A stretch of 64,000 nucleotides of DNA from LMUY01 sp965199005 (GTDB lineage: Bacteria > Pseudomonadota > Alphaproteobacteria > Acetobacterales > Acetobacteraceae). The notes under the pieces were generated by a model. That model ran no database searches and was not told where the DNA came from. It worked only from the letters and a program-made list of their open reading frames with translations. Both the position numbers and the translations under genes were made by a program. Where the stretch lies: assembly GCA_965199005.1 (NCBI GenBank), contig CBDAQK010000003.1:186001-250000 (forward strand), read 5' to 3'. Positions 27,385 through 35,733 of this stretch are shown here, one piece after another (the first letter of the stretch is position 1; every line of letters begins with the position of its first letter).

Positions 27385-29024
27385 GCCGCGTCCATGACGG
27401 CGGATCGGCCGCGGATGAGGTCGGACGCTTTTTCCGCGATCATCAGCGTGGTGGCGTAGGTGTTGGCGGAGGGCATGCTGGGCATGATCGAGGCGTCGGC
27501 GACGCGCAGCCCCGTCAGGCCGTGGACGTGCAATTGGTCATCCACCACCGCGGCCGGGTCCGTCGCTGGCCCCATGCGGGCCGTGCCGATCAGGTGGTAG
27601 CAGGTGGACCCGTTCTGGTAGGCGAAGGCGAGCAATTCGTCGTCGCTCTGTACATCCGGACCCGGCAGCGTCTCCCGCTCGGCAAAGGCGGCGAGTTCGG
27701 GCGTGCCGAGCAACCGACGGATGAGGCGCAGGCCGCCCAGCGTGACCCGGCGGTCGATCGGGTCGGCCAGGTAGTTGGGCTGCAACACCGGGTCCACGAA
27801 CACATCGGTAGAGCGGGCCCGCACGTGGCCGGAGCTTTCGGGGCGATGCGGCCAAGTGCCGGCCGTCATGCCGGGATAATCATCCAGCACGTAGGTGGCG
27901 CCTTGCTTGTAGGAGCCCGGGGTGAAGACGCATTGCAAATCCGGCTGATCCAATCCCTCGAACGATTTCCAAAACACATGCACCTGCGATGGGGCCACGG
28001 CGAGGATGCTGGGCCGCCCCGTCGCCCAGCGGGCGATCTGCATCCCCAGCCGCGGACCACGCGATAGCTCGTTCAAGGTGAGCACGCCGGGCTTCGCACG
28101 CATGACCATGCGGACGGCGTAGTGGTCGCGGAAATTCTCCCCGACGCCGCGAAGCTCATGCTGCACGGGAACGCCGAGGTCTCCCAGCAAATCCGCCGGG
28201 CCGATTCCGGACACCTGCAGCAGCCGCGCCGTATTGGCGGTGCCCGAACACAGGATCACCTCGCGCTTGGCCCGCACCTCTGATGGCACGCCGTTGCGCT
28301 CACGCAAGTAGCGTATGCCAACGGCTCGCTTGCCCTCGAGGATGATGGCGCAGGCGCGCGCCTCGGTGCGGACGTCCAAATTCGCCCGCCCACGCGCCGG
28401 CTTGAGAAAGGCGCGGGCGGCGCTGACCCGGCGGCCCTTCTGGATGGCACGCTGAAAATACCCGACACCCGCCTGGTCGCCACTATTGTAGTCGGGGTTG
28501 CGCGGAATGCCGGCCGCGACGCAGCCCTGGATGAAGGCCTCGGACACCGGGTTGATCCAGTCCATGTCGGTGACGGGAATGCCGCCATCCCGGCCCCGGG
28601 CGCCGTCGTCGCCGAAGCCGATCCGCCGCTCCGTGCGCCGGAAATAGGGCAGCACGTCGGCATAGCCCCAGCCGCGATTGCCCCGCTGCGCCCAGCTATC
28701 GAAATCCGCCGGTTGGCCACGATTATAGATCATGCCATTGACCGAGGACCCGCCGCCCAGCGTGCGGCCCTGCGTGGTCGAGATCGGGCGCCCGCCGGTG
28801 CGCTCCGTGGGTTCGGTCTTGAACTGCCAGGTGCAAGACGGGTCGAACAGTGTCTTGATGAACCCGGCGGGGATGTGGATGTAGGGGTTGCGGTCCGGCG
28901 GCCCGGCCTCCAACACGCAGACGGTGGCGGTGCCGTCCTCGGTGAGCCGGTTCGCCAGCAGACAGCCAGCGGCCCCAGCGCCGACGATCACGTAATCGAA
29001 GGCATCTGCCGATTGTGCGGCCAT
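27381..29024 (-). CDS. GMC family FAD oxidoreductase (choline dehydrogenase-like)
   Basis: A 547-residue flavoprotein. The FAD dinucleotide motif is DYVIVGAGAAGCLLANRL (from residue 9), then GRTLGGGSSVNGMIYNRG (GMC signature 1, about 85), signature 2 SGIGPADLLGDLGVPV (about 270) and a C-terminal TCYHLIGTARMG with the active-site His (about 475). Such enzymes oxidise alcohols to aldehydes in the cytoplasm. ATG 29024 starts right before the FAD motif; the frame stays open for 72 more codons upstream without support. It converges with the broken monooxygenase and may belong to the same lost pathway. The substrate is unknown. Confidence 0.92.
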   Translation of the reverse strand: MAAQSADAFDYVIVGAGAAGCLLANRLTEDGTATVCVLEAGPPDRNPYIHIPAGFIKTLFDPSCTWQFKTEPTERTGGRPISTTQGRTLGGGSSVNGMIYNRGQPADFDSWAQRGNRGWGYADVLPYFRRTERRIGFGDDGARGRDGGIPVTDMDWINPVSEAFIQGCVAAGIPRNPDYNSGDQAGVGYFQRAIQKGRRVSAARAFLKPARGRANLDVRTEARACAIILEGKRAVGIRYLRERNGVPSEVRAKREVILCSGTANTARLLQVSGIGPADLLGDLGVPVQHELRGVGENFRDHYAVRMVMRAKPGVLTLNELSRGPRLGMQIARWATGRPSILAVAPSQVHVFWKSFEGLDQPDLQCVFTPGSYKQGATYVLDDYPGMTAGTWPHRPESSGHVRARSTDVFVDPVLQPNYLADPIDRRVTLGGLRLIRRLLGTPELAAFAERETLPGPDVQSDDELLAFAYQNGSTCYHLIGTARMGPATDPAAVVDDQLHVHGLTGLRVADASIMPSMPSANTYATTLMIAEKASDLIRGRSAVMDAA

Positions 29025-29128
29025 GACGTCATCCCTTGGTCTTGTTGCAACGCGCGGGGATGCATAGGCCAACCATCCGCGCCTTCCAAACCCTCGCCGC
29101 CGCCCGGCAGACGGGATATATCGCTGCC

Positions 29129-30046
29129 ATGGACGGACTTTCCCGCATGACACGCCGCGTCGCCTGCATTGGCGAATGCATGGTGGAGCTGCAGGAGCAG
29201 CCGGATGGAACGCTGCGGCGCAGCCACGGCGGCGACACACTGAACACGGCCGTCTACCTCGCCCGGCTTGGCGTGCCCGTCGACTACGTGACCGCGCTGG
29301 GCGACGATGCCTGGAGCGAGGAGATGGTGCAGCATTGGCAGGCCGAGGGGATCGGCACCGGCCTGGTGCAGCGGCTTCCTGGGCGCCTGCCCGGGCTGTA
29401 CATCATCCAGACCGACGCGAAGGGTGAGCGGCGCTTCCAGTATTGGCGCGACAGTGCGGCCGCCCGGCAGCTTTTCGACCATCTGGCGCCGGCTGCGTTG
29501 GCGCCGTATGGCGCGCTGTATTTCTCCGGCATCACCCTGTCGATCTACAACGATGCCGGGCGGGCGGTGTTGTTCCAGGCGCTGGCGGAGGCGCGCGCCC
29601 GCGGAGGCTGGGTGGTGTTCGACACGAATTTCCGCCCCCGCGGCTGGCCAGACCGGGCAACGGCGCGCGCCCTGTACGCCCGCATATACGAGATGGCCGA
29701 CATCGTGCTGGCCTCGGCCGAAGACCTCCGCCTGCTGGACCCGGAGGCGGGCGAGGCGACGCTGATGCGGCATGCGGCAGAGACGGAAATCGTCCTGAAA
29801 CTGGACCAGCCCTCCGCCCGGGTATGGCATGGCGGGGCCGACCATCTGGTGCATGCCGTGCCCGTGGACCGGGTGGTCGACACGACGGCGGCCGGCGACA
29901 GTTTTGCCGCGGCGTATCTGGCGGGGCGGCTGCGTGGGGAGCCACCCGCCGCCGCCGCCCGTGCTGGGCACGATTTGGCCGGCCAGGTGGTGGGGCATCC
30001 CGGTGCCATCATGCCGCTGGCCGCGATGAAGGAGTTCACCCGATGA
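29129..30046 (+). CDS. kdgK: 2-dehydro-3-deoxygluconate kinase (PfkB family)
   Basis: A 305-residue sugar kinase. The N-terminal CIGECMVEL and the substrate loop HGGDTLNTAVYLARLG are typical of KDG kinases. The C-terminal PfkB signature DTTAAGDSFAAAYLAG (about 255) holds the catalytic Asp. It phosphorylates 2-keto-3-deoxygluconate to KDPG, which the next gene cleaves. ATG 29129 is used; ATG 29147 is an alternative with GGACGGA upstream. The stop overlaps the aldolase start by 4 nt (ATGA). It is divergent from the GMC gene, with about 100 nt between the two starts for promoters. Confidence 0.9.
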   Translation: MDGLSRMTRRVACIGECMVELQEQPDGTLRRSHGGDTLNTAVYLARLGVPVDYVTALGDDAWSEEMVQHWQAEGIGTGLVQRLPGRLPGLYIIQTDAKGERRFQYWRDSAAARQLFDHLAPAALAPYGALYFSGITLSIYNDAGRAVLFQALAEARARGGWVVFDTNFRPRGWPDRATARALYARIYEMADIVLASAEDLRLLDPEAGEATLMRHAAETEIVLKLDQPSARVWHGGADHLVHAVPVDRVVDTTAAGDSFAAAYLAGRLRGEPPAAAARAGHDLAGQVVGHPGAIMPLAAMKEFTR

Positions 30047-30696
30047 CCGCCTCCGCCGACCGTTTGGCTGGTTTGTTGGCGCTGGGCCGCGTCATTCCCG
30101 TCATTACCATCAACCGGCTGGAGGACGCGGTGCCGTTGGCCCGGGCGCTGGTGGAGGGTGGGATACGATTGCTGGAAATTACCTTGCGCACCCCTGCCGG
30201 GCTGCCGGGTGCCGAAGCGATCATCCGCGCGGTTCCGGACGCGGTGGTGGGGATCGGCACTGTGCTGACACCCGTCGATCTGCGCCGCACGGTGGAGATC
30301 GGCGCGCAATTCGCGCTCAGCCCGGGTGCCACCCCGGCGTTGCTGGACGCGGCGGCGGAGGCGCCCATCCCGTTCATGCCGGGGATCGCGACCGCTTCCG
30401 AGCTGATGGAGGCGCTGGTTCGGGGTTTCGACACCGTAAAGTTCTTTCCAGCGAGTTCGGCCGGCGGGTTGCCGGGGTTGCGCGCGCTGGCCGGGCCGTT
30501 TCCGCATGCGCAGTTTTGCCCCACGGGCGGGATTACGGAGGACAACGCGCCCGAATGGCTGGCGCAGCCGAATGTGGTGGCGGTGGGTGGTTCTTGGCTG
30601 ACGCCGGCGAGCGAGATCGCCGAGGGGCATTGGGACAGAATCCGAGCCCGCGCCGCAAGCGCGCGGAATCGGCTGGAGAAGCCGGCGGGCGGCTAA
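30043..30696 (+). CDS. eda: KDPG / KHG aldolase
   Basis: A 217-residue class I aldolase that splits KDPG into pyruvate and glyceraldehyde 3-phosphate. The catalytic Glu is in GGIRLLEITLRTP (about residue 45), the Schiff-base lysine in DTVKFFPASSAGG (about 134), and the phosphate site in PTGGITEDNAPEWL. Its coupling to kdgK by an ATGA overlap shows a two-gene lower branch for sugar-acid breakdown. The enzymes that would make KDG are not in the window. Confidence 0.93.
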   Translation: MTASADRLAGLLALGRVIPVITINRLEDAVPLARALVEGGIRLLEITLRTPAGLPGAEAIIRAVPDAVVGIGTVLTPVDLRRTVEIGAQFALSPGATPALLDAAAEAPIPFMPGIATASELMEALVRGFDTVKFFPASSAGGLPGLRALAGPFPHAQFCPTGGITEDNAPEWLAQPNVVAVGGSWLTPASEIAEGHWDRIRARAASARNRLEKPAGG

Positions 30697-30859
30697 GGGG
30701 TTCGACCCACACGTTTCGGAGGACTGCGTGGAGGTGACCCGACTGTTCCGACCATTCTAACGGGAACTAACCTCGGGTTTTTGTAGACAGTTATTTTCTA
30801 ACTAACATGCCAGCACCGGCCCGTCGGCATCAGGTTCGGAATCTACTCACCTGACATCA

Positions 30860-31002
30860 TCAACTTGCACGAGGAAGCAACGTCCCGATTGTCTCGGGTT
30901 GAACGTGGTTCAGCGTGCCGGTCTGGCGTCCTTGCCCCAGCGTCCCCAGTTCTTGAGCGCTTCGGCTGCGTCGATGGCTGGCCGCCCGGCTGATATGTCC
31001 AT
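30860..31002 (-). pseudogene. 5' fragment of a cyclase-family (kynurenine formamidase-like) gene
   Basis: From ATG 31002, with GGGGAGGCGGG upstream, the minus strand encodes AEALKNWGRWGKDA, the typical start of cyclase-family proteins. After a one-base frame shift the next conserved piece, GTLNHVQPETI, follows, and then stops. Only about 45 codons remain. The two pieces in the right order make chance unlikely. It is a dead remnant in the gap between eda and the small membrane protein. Confidence 0.6.
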
Positions 31003-31098
31003 GCCCGCCTCCCCGCTGGTGCCCGCGGTCGCGGCGCTATTAAGTACATGGGAATAAGCAGCGGGGAGCGTCAGCCCGGTGACCGGCGGCTCCGCGGC

Positions 31099-31317
31099 CT
31101 AGTTTGGCAGCTGCTTGGCCAGGCGCCGCGCCAGCAGCCAGCCGATCAGCCCGGAACACGGGGCGCCAATGCAGATCAGCAGCAGCCCGGCATAGATGCC
31201 CTCCAGGATCATGGCGATGCCCAGGCCCAGCATCATGCCGCCGATCATCCCCCCGGTCACGCCAGAGGCCACGCCCAGCCAGATGATTTCGCCGCGATTG
31301 ATCATGCGACCGGACAT
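31099..31317 (-). CDS. Small Gly/Met-rich membrane protein
   Basis: About 72 residues from ATG 31317. Two hydrophobic segments are visible: WLGVASGVTGGMIGGMMLGL, and GIYAGLLLICIGAPCSGLIG, followed by a basic tail LLARRLAKQ. The GxxxG-like spacing suggests helix packing or a glycine-zipper membrane protein. I do not recognise a family. Alternative starts are ATG 31305 and GTG 31371. It is divergent from rpsD. Confidence 0.55.
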   Translation of the reverse strand: MSGRMINRGEIIWLGVASGVTGGMIGGMMLGLGIAMILEGIYAGLLLICIGAPCSGLIGWLLARRLAKQLPN

Positions 31318-31479
31318 GCCGCCCGCCGGCTGGTTTGACAAGCGGGGGCGTGCGGCGTAGTCCCCCGCCACTGCTGGGAACGTGGACGAGCCCTAGGGGC
31401 TTGCTCCCGCCGAACGTCGTTCGGACTACCGGTGCAACAACGCTCCCATGTGGGCGACATAGAATGGAGTGCCTTGCGC

Positions 31480-32097
31480 ATGACGAAGCGCGCCGAATCG
31501 AAGTACAAGATCAACCGCCGGCTCGGGGTCAACCTTTGGGGCCGCGCCAAATCGCCGATCAACAAGCACGATTACGGCCCCGGCCAGCACGGCCAGCGCC
31601 GCAAGCAGAAGCCGACCGATTTCGGCATCCAGTTGATGGCGAAGCAAAAGCTGAAGGGCTATTACGGCAATATCGGCGAGAAGCAGTTCCGCAAATACTA
31701 CGATGAGGCGGTGCGCCGGAAGGGTGACACGTCCGAGAACCTCATCGAGCTGCTGGAGCGCCGGTTGGATGCGGTGATTTACCGGCTCAAATTCGCCATC
31801 ACCCCCTTCGCGGCGCGCCAATTCGTCAACCACGGCCACATCCTGATCAATGGCAAGCGGGTGAACATCCCGTCCTTCCTGGTCAAGGATGGCGACGTGA
31901 TCGAGGTGCGCGAGAAATCCAAGCAGCTTGCCGTGTTGCTGGACAGCACGCAAAGCACCGAGCGCGACGTGCCGGAATACCTCGAGGTCGACCATCGCGC
32001 CATGAAGGGCCGCTTCGGCCGTGCCCCGAAGCTGACCGACGTGCCATATCCCGTGCAGATGGAGCCGAACCTCGTGGTCGAGTTCTACTCGCGGTAA
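31480..32097 (+). CDS. rpsD: 30S ribosomal protein S4
   Basis: A 205-residue protein that binds 16S rRNA and starts assembly of the 30S body. The N-terminus KRAESKYKINRRLGVNLWGR is the alphaproteobacterial form, and the S4 RNA-binding domain is seen in RLDAVIYRLKFA and ARQFVNHGHILINGKRVNIPS. ATG 31480 is used; an in-frame upstream start at 31432 adds 16 residues not expected in S4. The leader holds a small perfect hairpin (31410-31424, CCGAAC-GTC-GTTCGG), which may matter for control. Confidence 0.97.
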   Translation: MTKRAESKYKINRRLGVNLWGRAKSPINKHDYGPGQHGQRRKQKPTDFGIQLMAKQKLKGYYGNIGEKQFRKYYDEAVRRKGDTSENLIELLERRLDAVIYRLKFAITPFAARQFVNHGHILINGKRVNIPSFLVKDGDVIEVREKSKQLAVLLDSTQSTERDVPEYLEVDHRAMKGRFGRAPKLTDVPYPVQMEPNLVVEFYSR

Positions 32098-32108
32098 GTC
32101 AGGCATTG

Positions 32109-32137
32109 CCCTCTCCCATGGCGCGAGCGGGAGAGGG
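32109..32137 (+). repeat. Intergenic hairpin covering the prfC ribosome-binding site
   Basis: A perfect 9-bp inverted repeat (CCCTCTCCC and GGGAGAGGG) with an 11-nt loop lies between rpsD and prfC. Its 3' arm is also the best Shine-Dalgarno sequence for the prfC ATG at 32147. A near copy occurs at 38903-38923, so it belongs to a repeated family of short palindromes. It may act as a terminator for rpsD and also mask the prfC start. Confidence 0.6.
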
Positions 32138-32146
32138 AAACCACCG

Positions 32147-33670
32147 ATGACAGCAGCTGAAGAGATTGCCCGCCGCCGGACCTTCGCGATCATCTCGCAC
32201 CCCGACGCCGGCAAGACCACCCTCACCGAGCGCCTGCTGCGCGCCGGGGGCGCCATCCAACTCGCTGGCAACGTCCGCGCCAAAGGCGAGCGGCGGCGCA
32301 CCCGGTCCGACTGGATGGGGATCGAGCGCGAGCGCGGCATCTCCGTCGTCACCTCCGTCATGACGTTCGAGTATGGCGGCTGCGTGTTCAACCTGTTGGA
32401 CACGCCGGGTCACGAGGATTTCTCCGAAGACACCTACCGCACGCTAACCGCCGTGGATTCTGCCGTTATGGTCATCGATGCGGCAAAGGGCATCGAGGCG
32501 CGGACGCGCAAACTGTTCGAAATCTGTCGTTTGCGCGATATTCCCATCCTGACCTTCGTCAATAAGATGGACCGCGAGGCCCGCGACCCCTTCGAACTGC
32601 TGGACGAAGTTGGCAACACGCTCGCGCTGGACACCGCCCCCGTCACCTGGCCGATCGGCCGCGCTGCGACCTTTGCCGGCACCTACGACCTTCGCACGCG
32701 GGAGGTGCATACGCCGGAACCGCTCGCCCAGTCCGACGACCGCATGATCACCATGGCGGAGGAGATCGACCTCGCCCGGGCGGCGTTGCCGGAATTCGAA
32801 CTCGACGGGTTCAACGCCGGGCACCTGACGCCCGTCTTTTTCGGCAGCGCGATCAAGGAGATCGGGGTGACGGATTTGCTGGACAGCCTGGTCGCGTTCG
32901 GCCCACCCCCGCGTGACCAGAAAGCCGACACGCGGACCGTCCATGCCAGCGAGGACAAGCTGACGGCGCTGGTGTTCAAGATCCAGGCGAACATGGACCC
33001 GAACCATCGCGACCGCATCGCCTTCGCCCGGGTCTGCTCCGGCAAATTGCAGCGGGGCATGCGGCTGCGCCAGGTTCGCACCGGCAAGCTGATCCCGCTG
33101 CACGCGCCGCAATTCTTCTTCGCGCGCGACCGCCAGATCGCCGACGAGGCGTATGCCGGCGACGTCGTCGGCATTCCGAACCACGGCACGTTGCGCATCG
33201 GCGACACGCTGTCGGAGGAGGAGGAGATCAACTTCGTCGGCGTGCCCTATTTCGCCCCAGAAATCCTGCGCCGGGTGCGGCTGGACGACGCGATGAAGGC
33301 CAAGAAGCTGCGCCAGGCGTTGCAGGAACTGGCGGAAGAGGGTGTCGTGCAACTCTTCCGTCCACAGGATGGCAGTCCGCCTATCGTGGGTGTGGTCGGA
33401 ACCCTGCAGCTGGACGTGCTGATCGCCCGGCTGCAGGGCGAATACGGCGTCGGCATCGGCTTCGAAGGGGTACCCTATGCCCTCGCCCGCTGGATCAGCG
33501 GGGAACGGCTCGTCGTCGAGAAATTCTGCCAGGTCCAGCGTACCGCCATGGCCGACGATGTCGATGGCGACCCGGTGTTCCTAGCCTCCTCCACCTTCAG
33601 CCTGCGCCGGGTGGCGGAGGCTAATGAAGCCCTGACCTTCCGCGACATCAAGGACGTGCGCGCCGGTTAG
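32147..33670 (+). CDS. prfC: Peptide chain release factor 3
   Basis: A 507-residue translational GTPase that recycles RF1/RF2 after termination. G1 is SHPDAGKTTLTERLL (residue 17), G2 lies in RGISVVTSVM, G3 is DTPGHEDFSEDTYRTL and G4 is VNKMDREARDP, all RF3-specific in wording. Domains II and III follow, with VFKIQANMDPNHRDRIAF and GVVGTLQLDVLIARLQGEYG. It is full length. It follows rpsD by 49 nt and converges with the GH15 gene. Confidence 0.95.
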   Translation: MTAAEEIARRRTFAIISHPDAGKTTLTERLLRAGGAIQLAGNVRAKGERRRTRSDWMGIERERGISVVTSVMTFEYGGCVFNLLDTPGHEDFSEDTYRTLTAVDSAVMVIDAAKGIEARTRKLFEICRLRDIPILTFVNKMDREARDPFELLDEVGNTLALDTAPVTWPIGRAATFAGTYDLRTREVHTPEPLAQSDDRMITMAEEIDLARAALPEFELDGFNAGHLTPVFFGSAIKEIGVTDLLDSLVAFGPPPRDQKADTRTVHASEDKLTALVFKIQANMDPNHRDRIAFARVCSGKLQRGMRLRQVRTGKLIPLHAPQFFFARDRQIADEAYAGDVVGIPNHGTLRIGDTLSEEEEINFVGVPYFAPEILRRVRLDDAMKAKKLRQALQELAEEGVVQLFRPQDGSPPIVGVVGTLQLDVLIARLQGEYGVGIGFEGVPYALARWISGERLVVEKFCQVQRTAMADDVDGDPVFLASSTFSLRRVAEANEALTFRDIKDVRAG

Positions 33671-33752
33671 GCTAATGGCTGGTTCGACATCAATTGAGTC
33701 GGTTCACAGTGTCGAATAACCCCTTAGGGCCTTTGTTGTTAGCGGCAGCTTT

Positions 33753-33766
33753 GTCGGCGTGCCGAC
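33753..33766. terminator. Short GC palindrome between convergent genes
   Basis: The palindrome GTCGGC-GT-GCCGAC lies in the 121-nt gap between the converging prfC and GH15 genes; a third GTCGGC-type word occurs 15 nt later. It could end transcription from both sides, but there is no strong T-run, so the call is tentative. Confidence 0.35.
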
Positions 33767-33791
33767 GCACGCACTTATTTGCCGACGCCGC

Positions 33792-35612
33792 CTAAGGAGC
33801 GGCCGTCTCGGCCTCCCGAAATTGGGCCGGGCCAGCCTGCGCGAGATTCATCGCGCTGGTGATCAATGCGGTATGACTGAACGCCTGGGGAAAGTTCCCG
33901 GTCATCCGCTTGGCCGCCGGGTCATATTCCTCGCTCAGCAAGCCCAAATCGTTGCGCAATGTCAGCAGCCGTTCGAACAGCGCAACGGCGTCGTCGCGAC
34001 GCCCTTGCATGTTCCAATTATCGACCAGCCAGAACGAGCACGCCAGGAACGCCCCCTCACCAGGCGGCAAACCATCGGTGCTATCCGTCGTGCTGTAGCG
34101 GAGCACGTAACCGTCCTTCAGCAACTCCCGCTCCACGGCCGCAGTGGTGCCGAGCACCCGGGGATCGTCATGCGGCAGGAACCCCACCAGCGGGATCAGC
34201 AACAGGCTCGCGTCCAACGCGTCGGTGTCGAAATGCTGGGTGAAGCTGTTCTTCCCGGGATGGAACCCCTTCTCCAACACCAGTTCACGGATTTCTTCCC
34301 GGATCGCTTTCCACTCGTCGATCGGCCCCGTCAACTGGTGGTCCTCCGCGTCCTTTATCATCCGGTCGAACGCCAGCCACGTCATGACCTTGGAGTAGGT
34401 GAACTGCTTGCGGCCGCCGCGCGTCTCCCAAATGCCCTCATCCGGCTGGCGCCAAATGTCGGCCAGATGCGCAATCACCGCACATTGCAGCGGCCAGCCC
34501 GCTTCGGGGGTTGCCAACCCGCCGTTGCGAGCCTGATGCAGCGCCTCCGTCAGCTCCCCGAACACGTCCAATTGCAGTTGCTCGGAGGCAGCGTTGCCAA
34601 TCCGGACGGGGGCCGCGCCCTGGTAACCCGGCAGCCCGACGACCTCCCATTCCGCCAACCGCCGCTCGCCGGCGATGCCATACATGATCTGGATTTGGTC
34701 CGGACTGCCGGCAATGCTGCGATGGAGCCAATCGCGCCATGCGCCAGCCTCATCGTAGAACCCCGCATGCATGAGCGAAAACAGCGTGAGCGTGGCATCC
34801 CGCAACCAGCAATAGCGGTAGTCCCAATTGCGCGAGCCCCCGAGTTGTTCCGGCAGGGAGGTCGTCACCGCCGCGGCGATCCCACCGGTCGGGTGATACG
34901 TGAGCGCCTTCAGGACCATGAGCGAAGTGTGCACCGCCTTTTCGTATGCCCCCTCGTAGCGGCCGCGGCCGGACCAGTCCGCCCAATAGGTTTCAGTGAG
35001 GCGCAACGCCTCCATCGCGTCCATTGCCGGTGGCGGGGGCAGATGCGATGGGCCGTGGCGCAACACGAACGCGGCCCGCTCTCCTGCCGCGATGGTGAAC
35101 TCCGCGCCGCTCCGCATGTCGCGGCCTTCCAATTCGATGTCGGAGCGCAGGACCACCAGTTCCGGGCCGACGATCGCCACCCAATCCCGGCCGTTTTCCG
35201 ATCGGGTCGCCCACGGCACCGACTGCCCGTAATCGAAGCGCAGCGCCAGGTCGACGACCATCTCCATGTGCCCGGACCGGCCCTCCACGACGCGCACGAG
35301 CGTGGAATGACCATTCTCGGGCAGCATGAAGTCGATCAGCGCGACCGTGCCATCCGCCGTGGCGAAGATCGTCTCCAACACCAGACCGCCATTGCGATAC
35401 GCGCGGCTGGCATGCACGCCCTGCCTCGCCGGCCCGATCAGCCAGCGGCCATGATCCGGGGTGCCGAGTAGCGCGGCAAAACAGGCGGGGCTGTCGAACC
35501 GCGGCCAGCACAGCCAATCGATCGATCCATTGCGCCCGACGAGCGCCGCGGTGTTGCAATCGCCGATCAGGGCGTAGTCCTCGATGGGAAGCGCTTGACC
35601 GTTCAAAGCCAT
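33792..35612 (-). CDS. Glycoside hydrolase family 15 protein (glucoamylase/trehalase-like)
   Basis: A 606-residue cytoplasmic enzyme with no signal peptide. The N-terminal domain starts ALIGDCNTAALVGRNGSIDWLCWPRFDSP, broken in mid-phrase for length: the key parts are NTAALVG and GSIDWLCWPRFDSP. The catalytic (alpha/alpha)6 barrel has NWDYRYCWLRDATLTLF (about 270), QPDEGIWETRGG with the general acid Glu (about 390), and LLSEEYDP with the second Glu (about 555). Bacterial members of this form hydrolyse trehalose, maltose-type sugars or glucan ends. ATG 35612 was chosen over GTG 35636. The substrate cannot be fixed. Confidence 0.92.
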   Translation of the reverse strand: MALNGQALPIEDYALIGDCNTAALVGRNGSIDWLCWPRFDSPACFAALLGTPDHGRWLIGPARQGVHASRAYRNGGLVLETIFATADGTVALIDFMLPENGHSTLVRVVEGRSGHMEMVVDLALRFDYGQSVPWATRSENGRDWVAIVGPELVVLRSDIELEGRDMRSGAEFTIAAGERAAFVLRHGPSHLPPPPAMDAMEALRLTETYWADWSGRGRYEGAYEKAVHTSLMVLKALTYHPTGGIAAAVTTSLPEQLGGSRNWDYRYCWLRDATLTLFSLMHAGFYDEAGAWRDWLHRSIAGSPDQIQIMYGIAGERRLAEWEVVGLPGYQGAAPVRIGNAASEQLQLDVFGELTEALHQARNGGLATPEAGWPLQCAVIAHLADIWRQPDEGIWETRGGRKQFTYSKVMTWLAFDRMIKDAEDHQLTGPIDEWKAIREEIRELVLEKGFHPGKNSFTQHFDTDALDASLLLIPLVGFLPHDDPRVLGTTAAVERELLKDGYVLRYSTTDSTDGLPPGEGAFLACSFWLVDNWNMQGRRDDAVALFERLLTLRNDLGLLSEEYDPAAKRMTGNFPQAFSHTALITSAMNLAQAGPAQFREAETAAP

Positions 35613-35685
35613 GACAATTCGACTCCTCGCGGGCACCCTACGCGGACGGCGCGATAACGTTGCACGACCCGGCCGCGTGAATTCC

Positions 35686-35714
35686 TTGACTTTTGCGCTC
35701 TACTTGCAGATATG
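35686..35714 (+). promoter_or_regulatory. Possible sigma-70 promoter for the helicase gene
   Basis: TTGACT (35686-35691), a 17-nt spacer and GATATG (35709-35714) lie about 20 nt before the ATG at 35734. The -35 box is good and the -10 box weak. It is placed correctly if translation starts at 35734 or later. Confidence 0.35.
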
Positions 35715-35733
35715 CGGGCTGGGGCGCGTGAGT

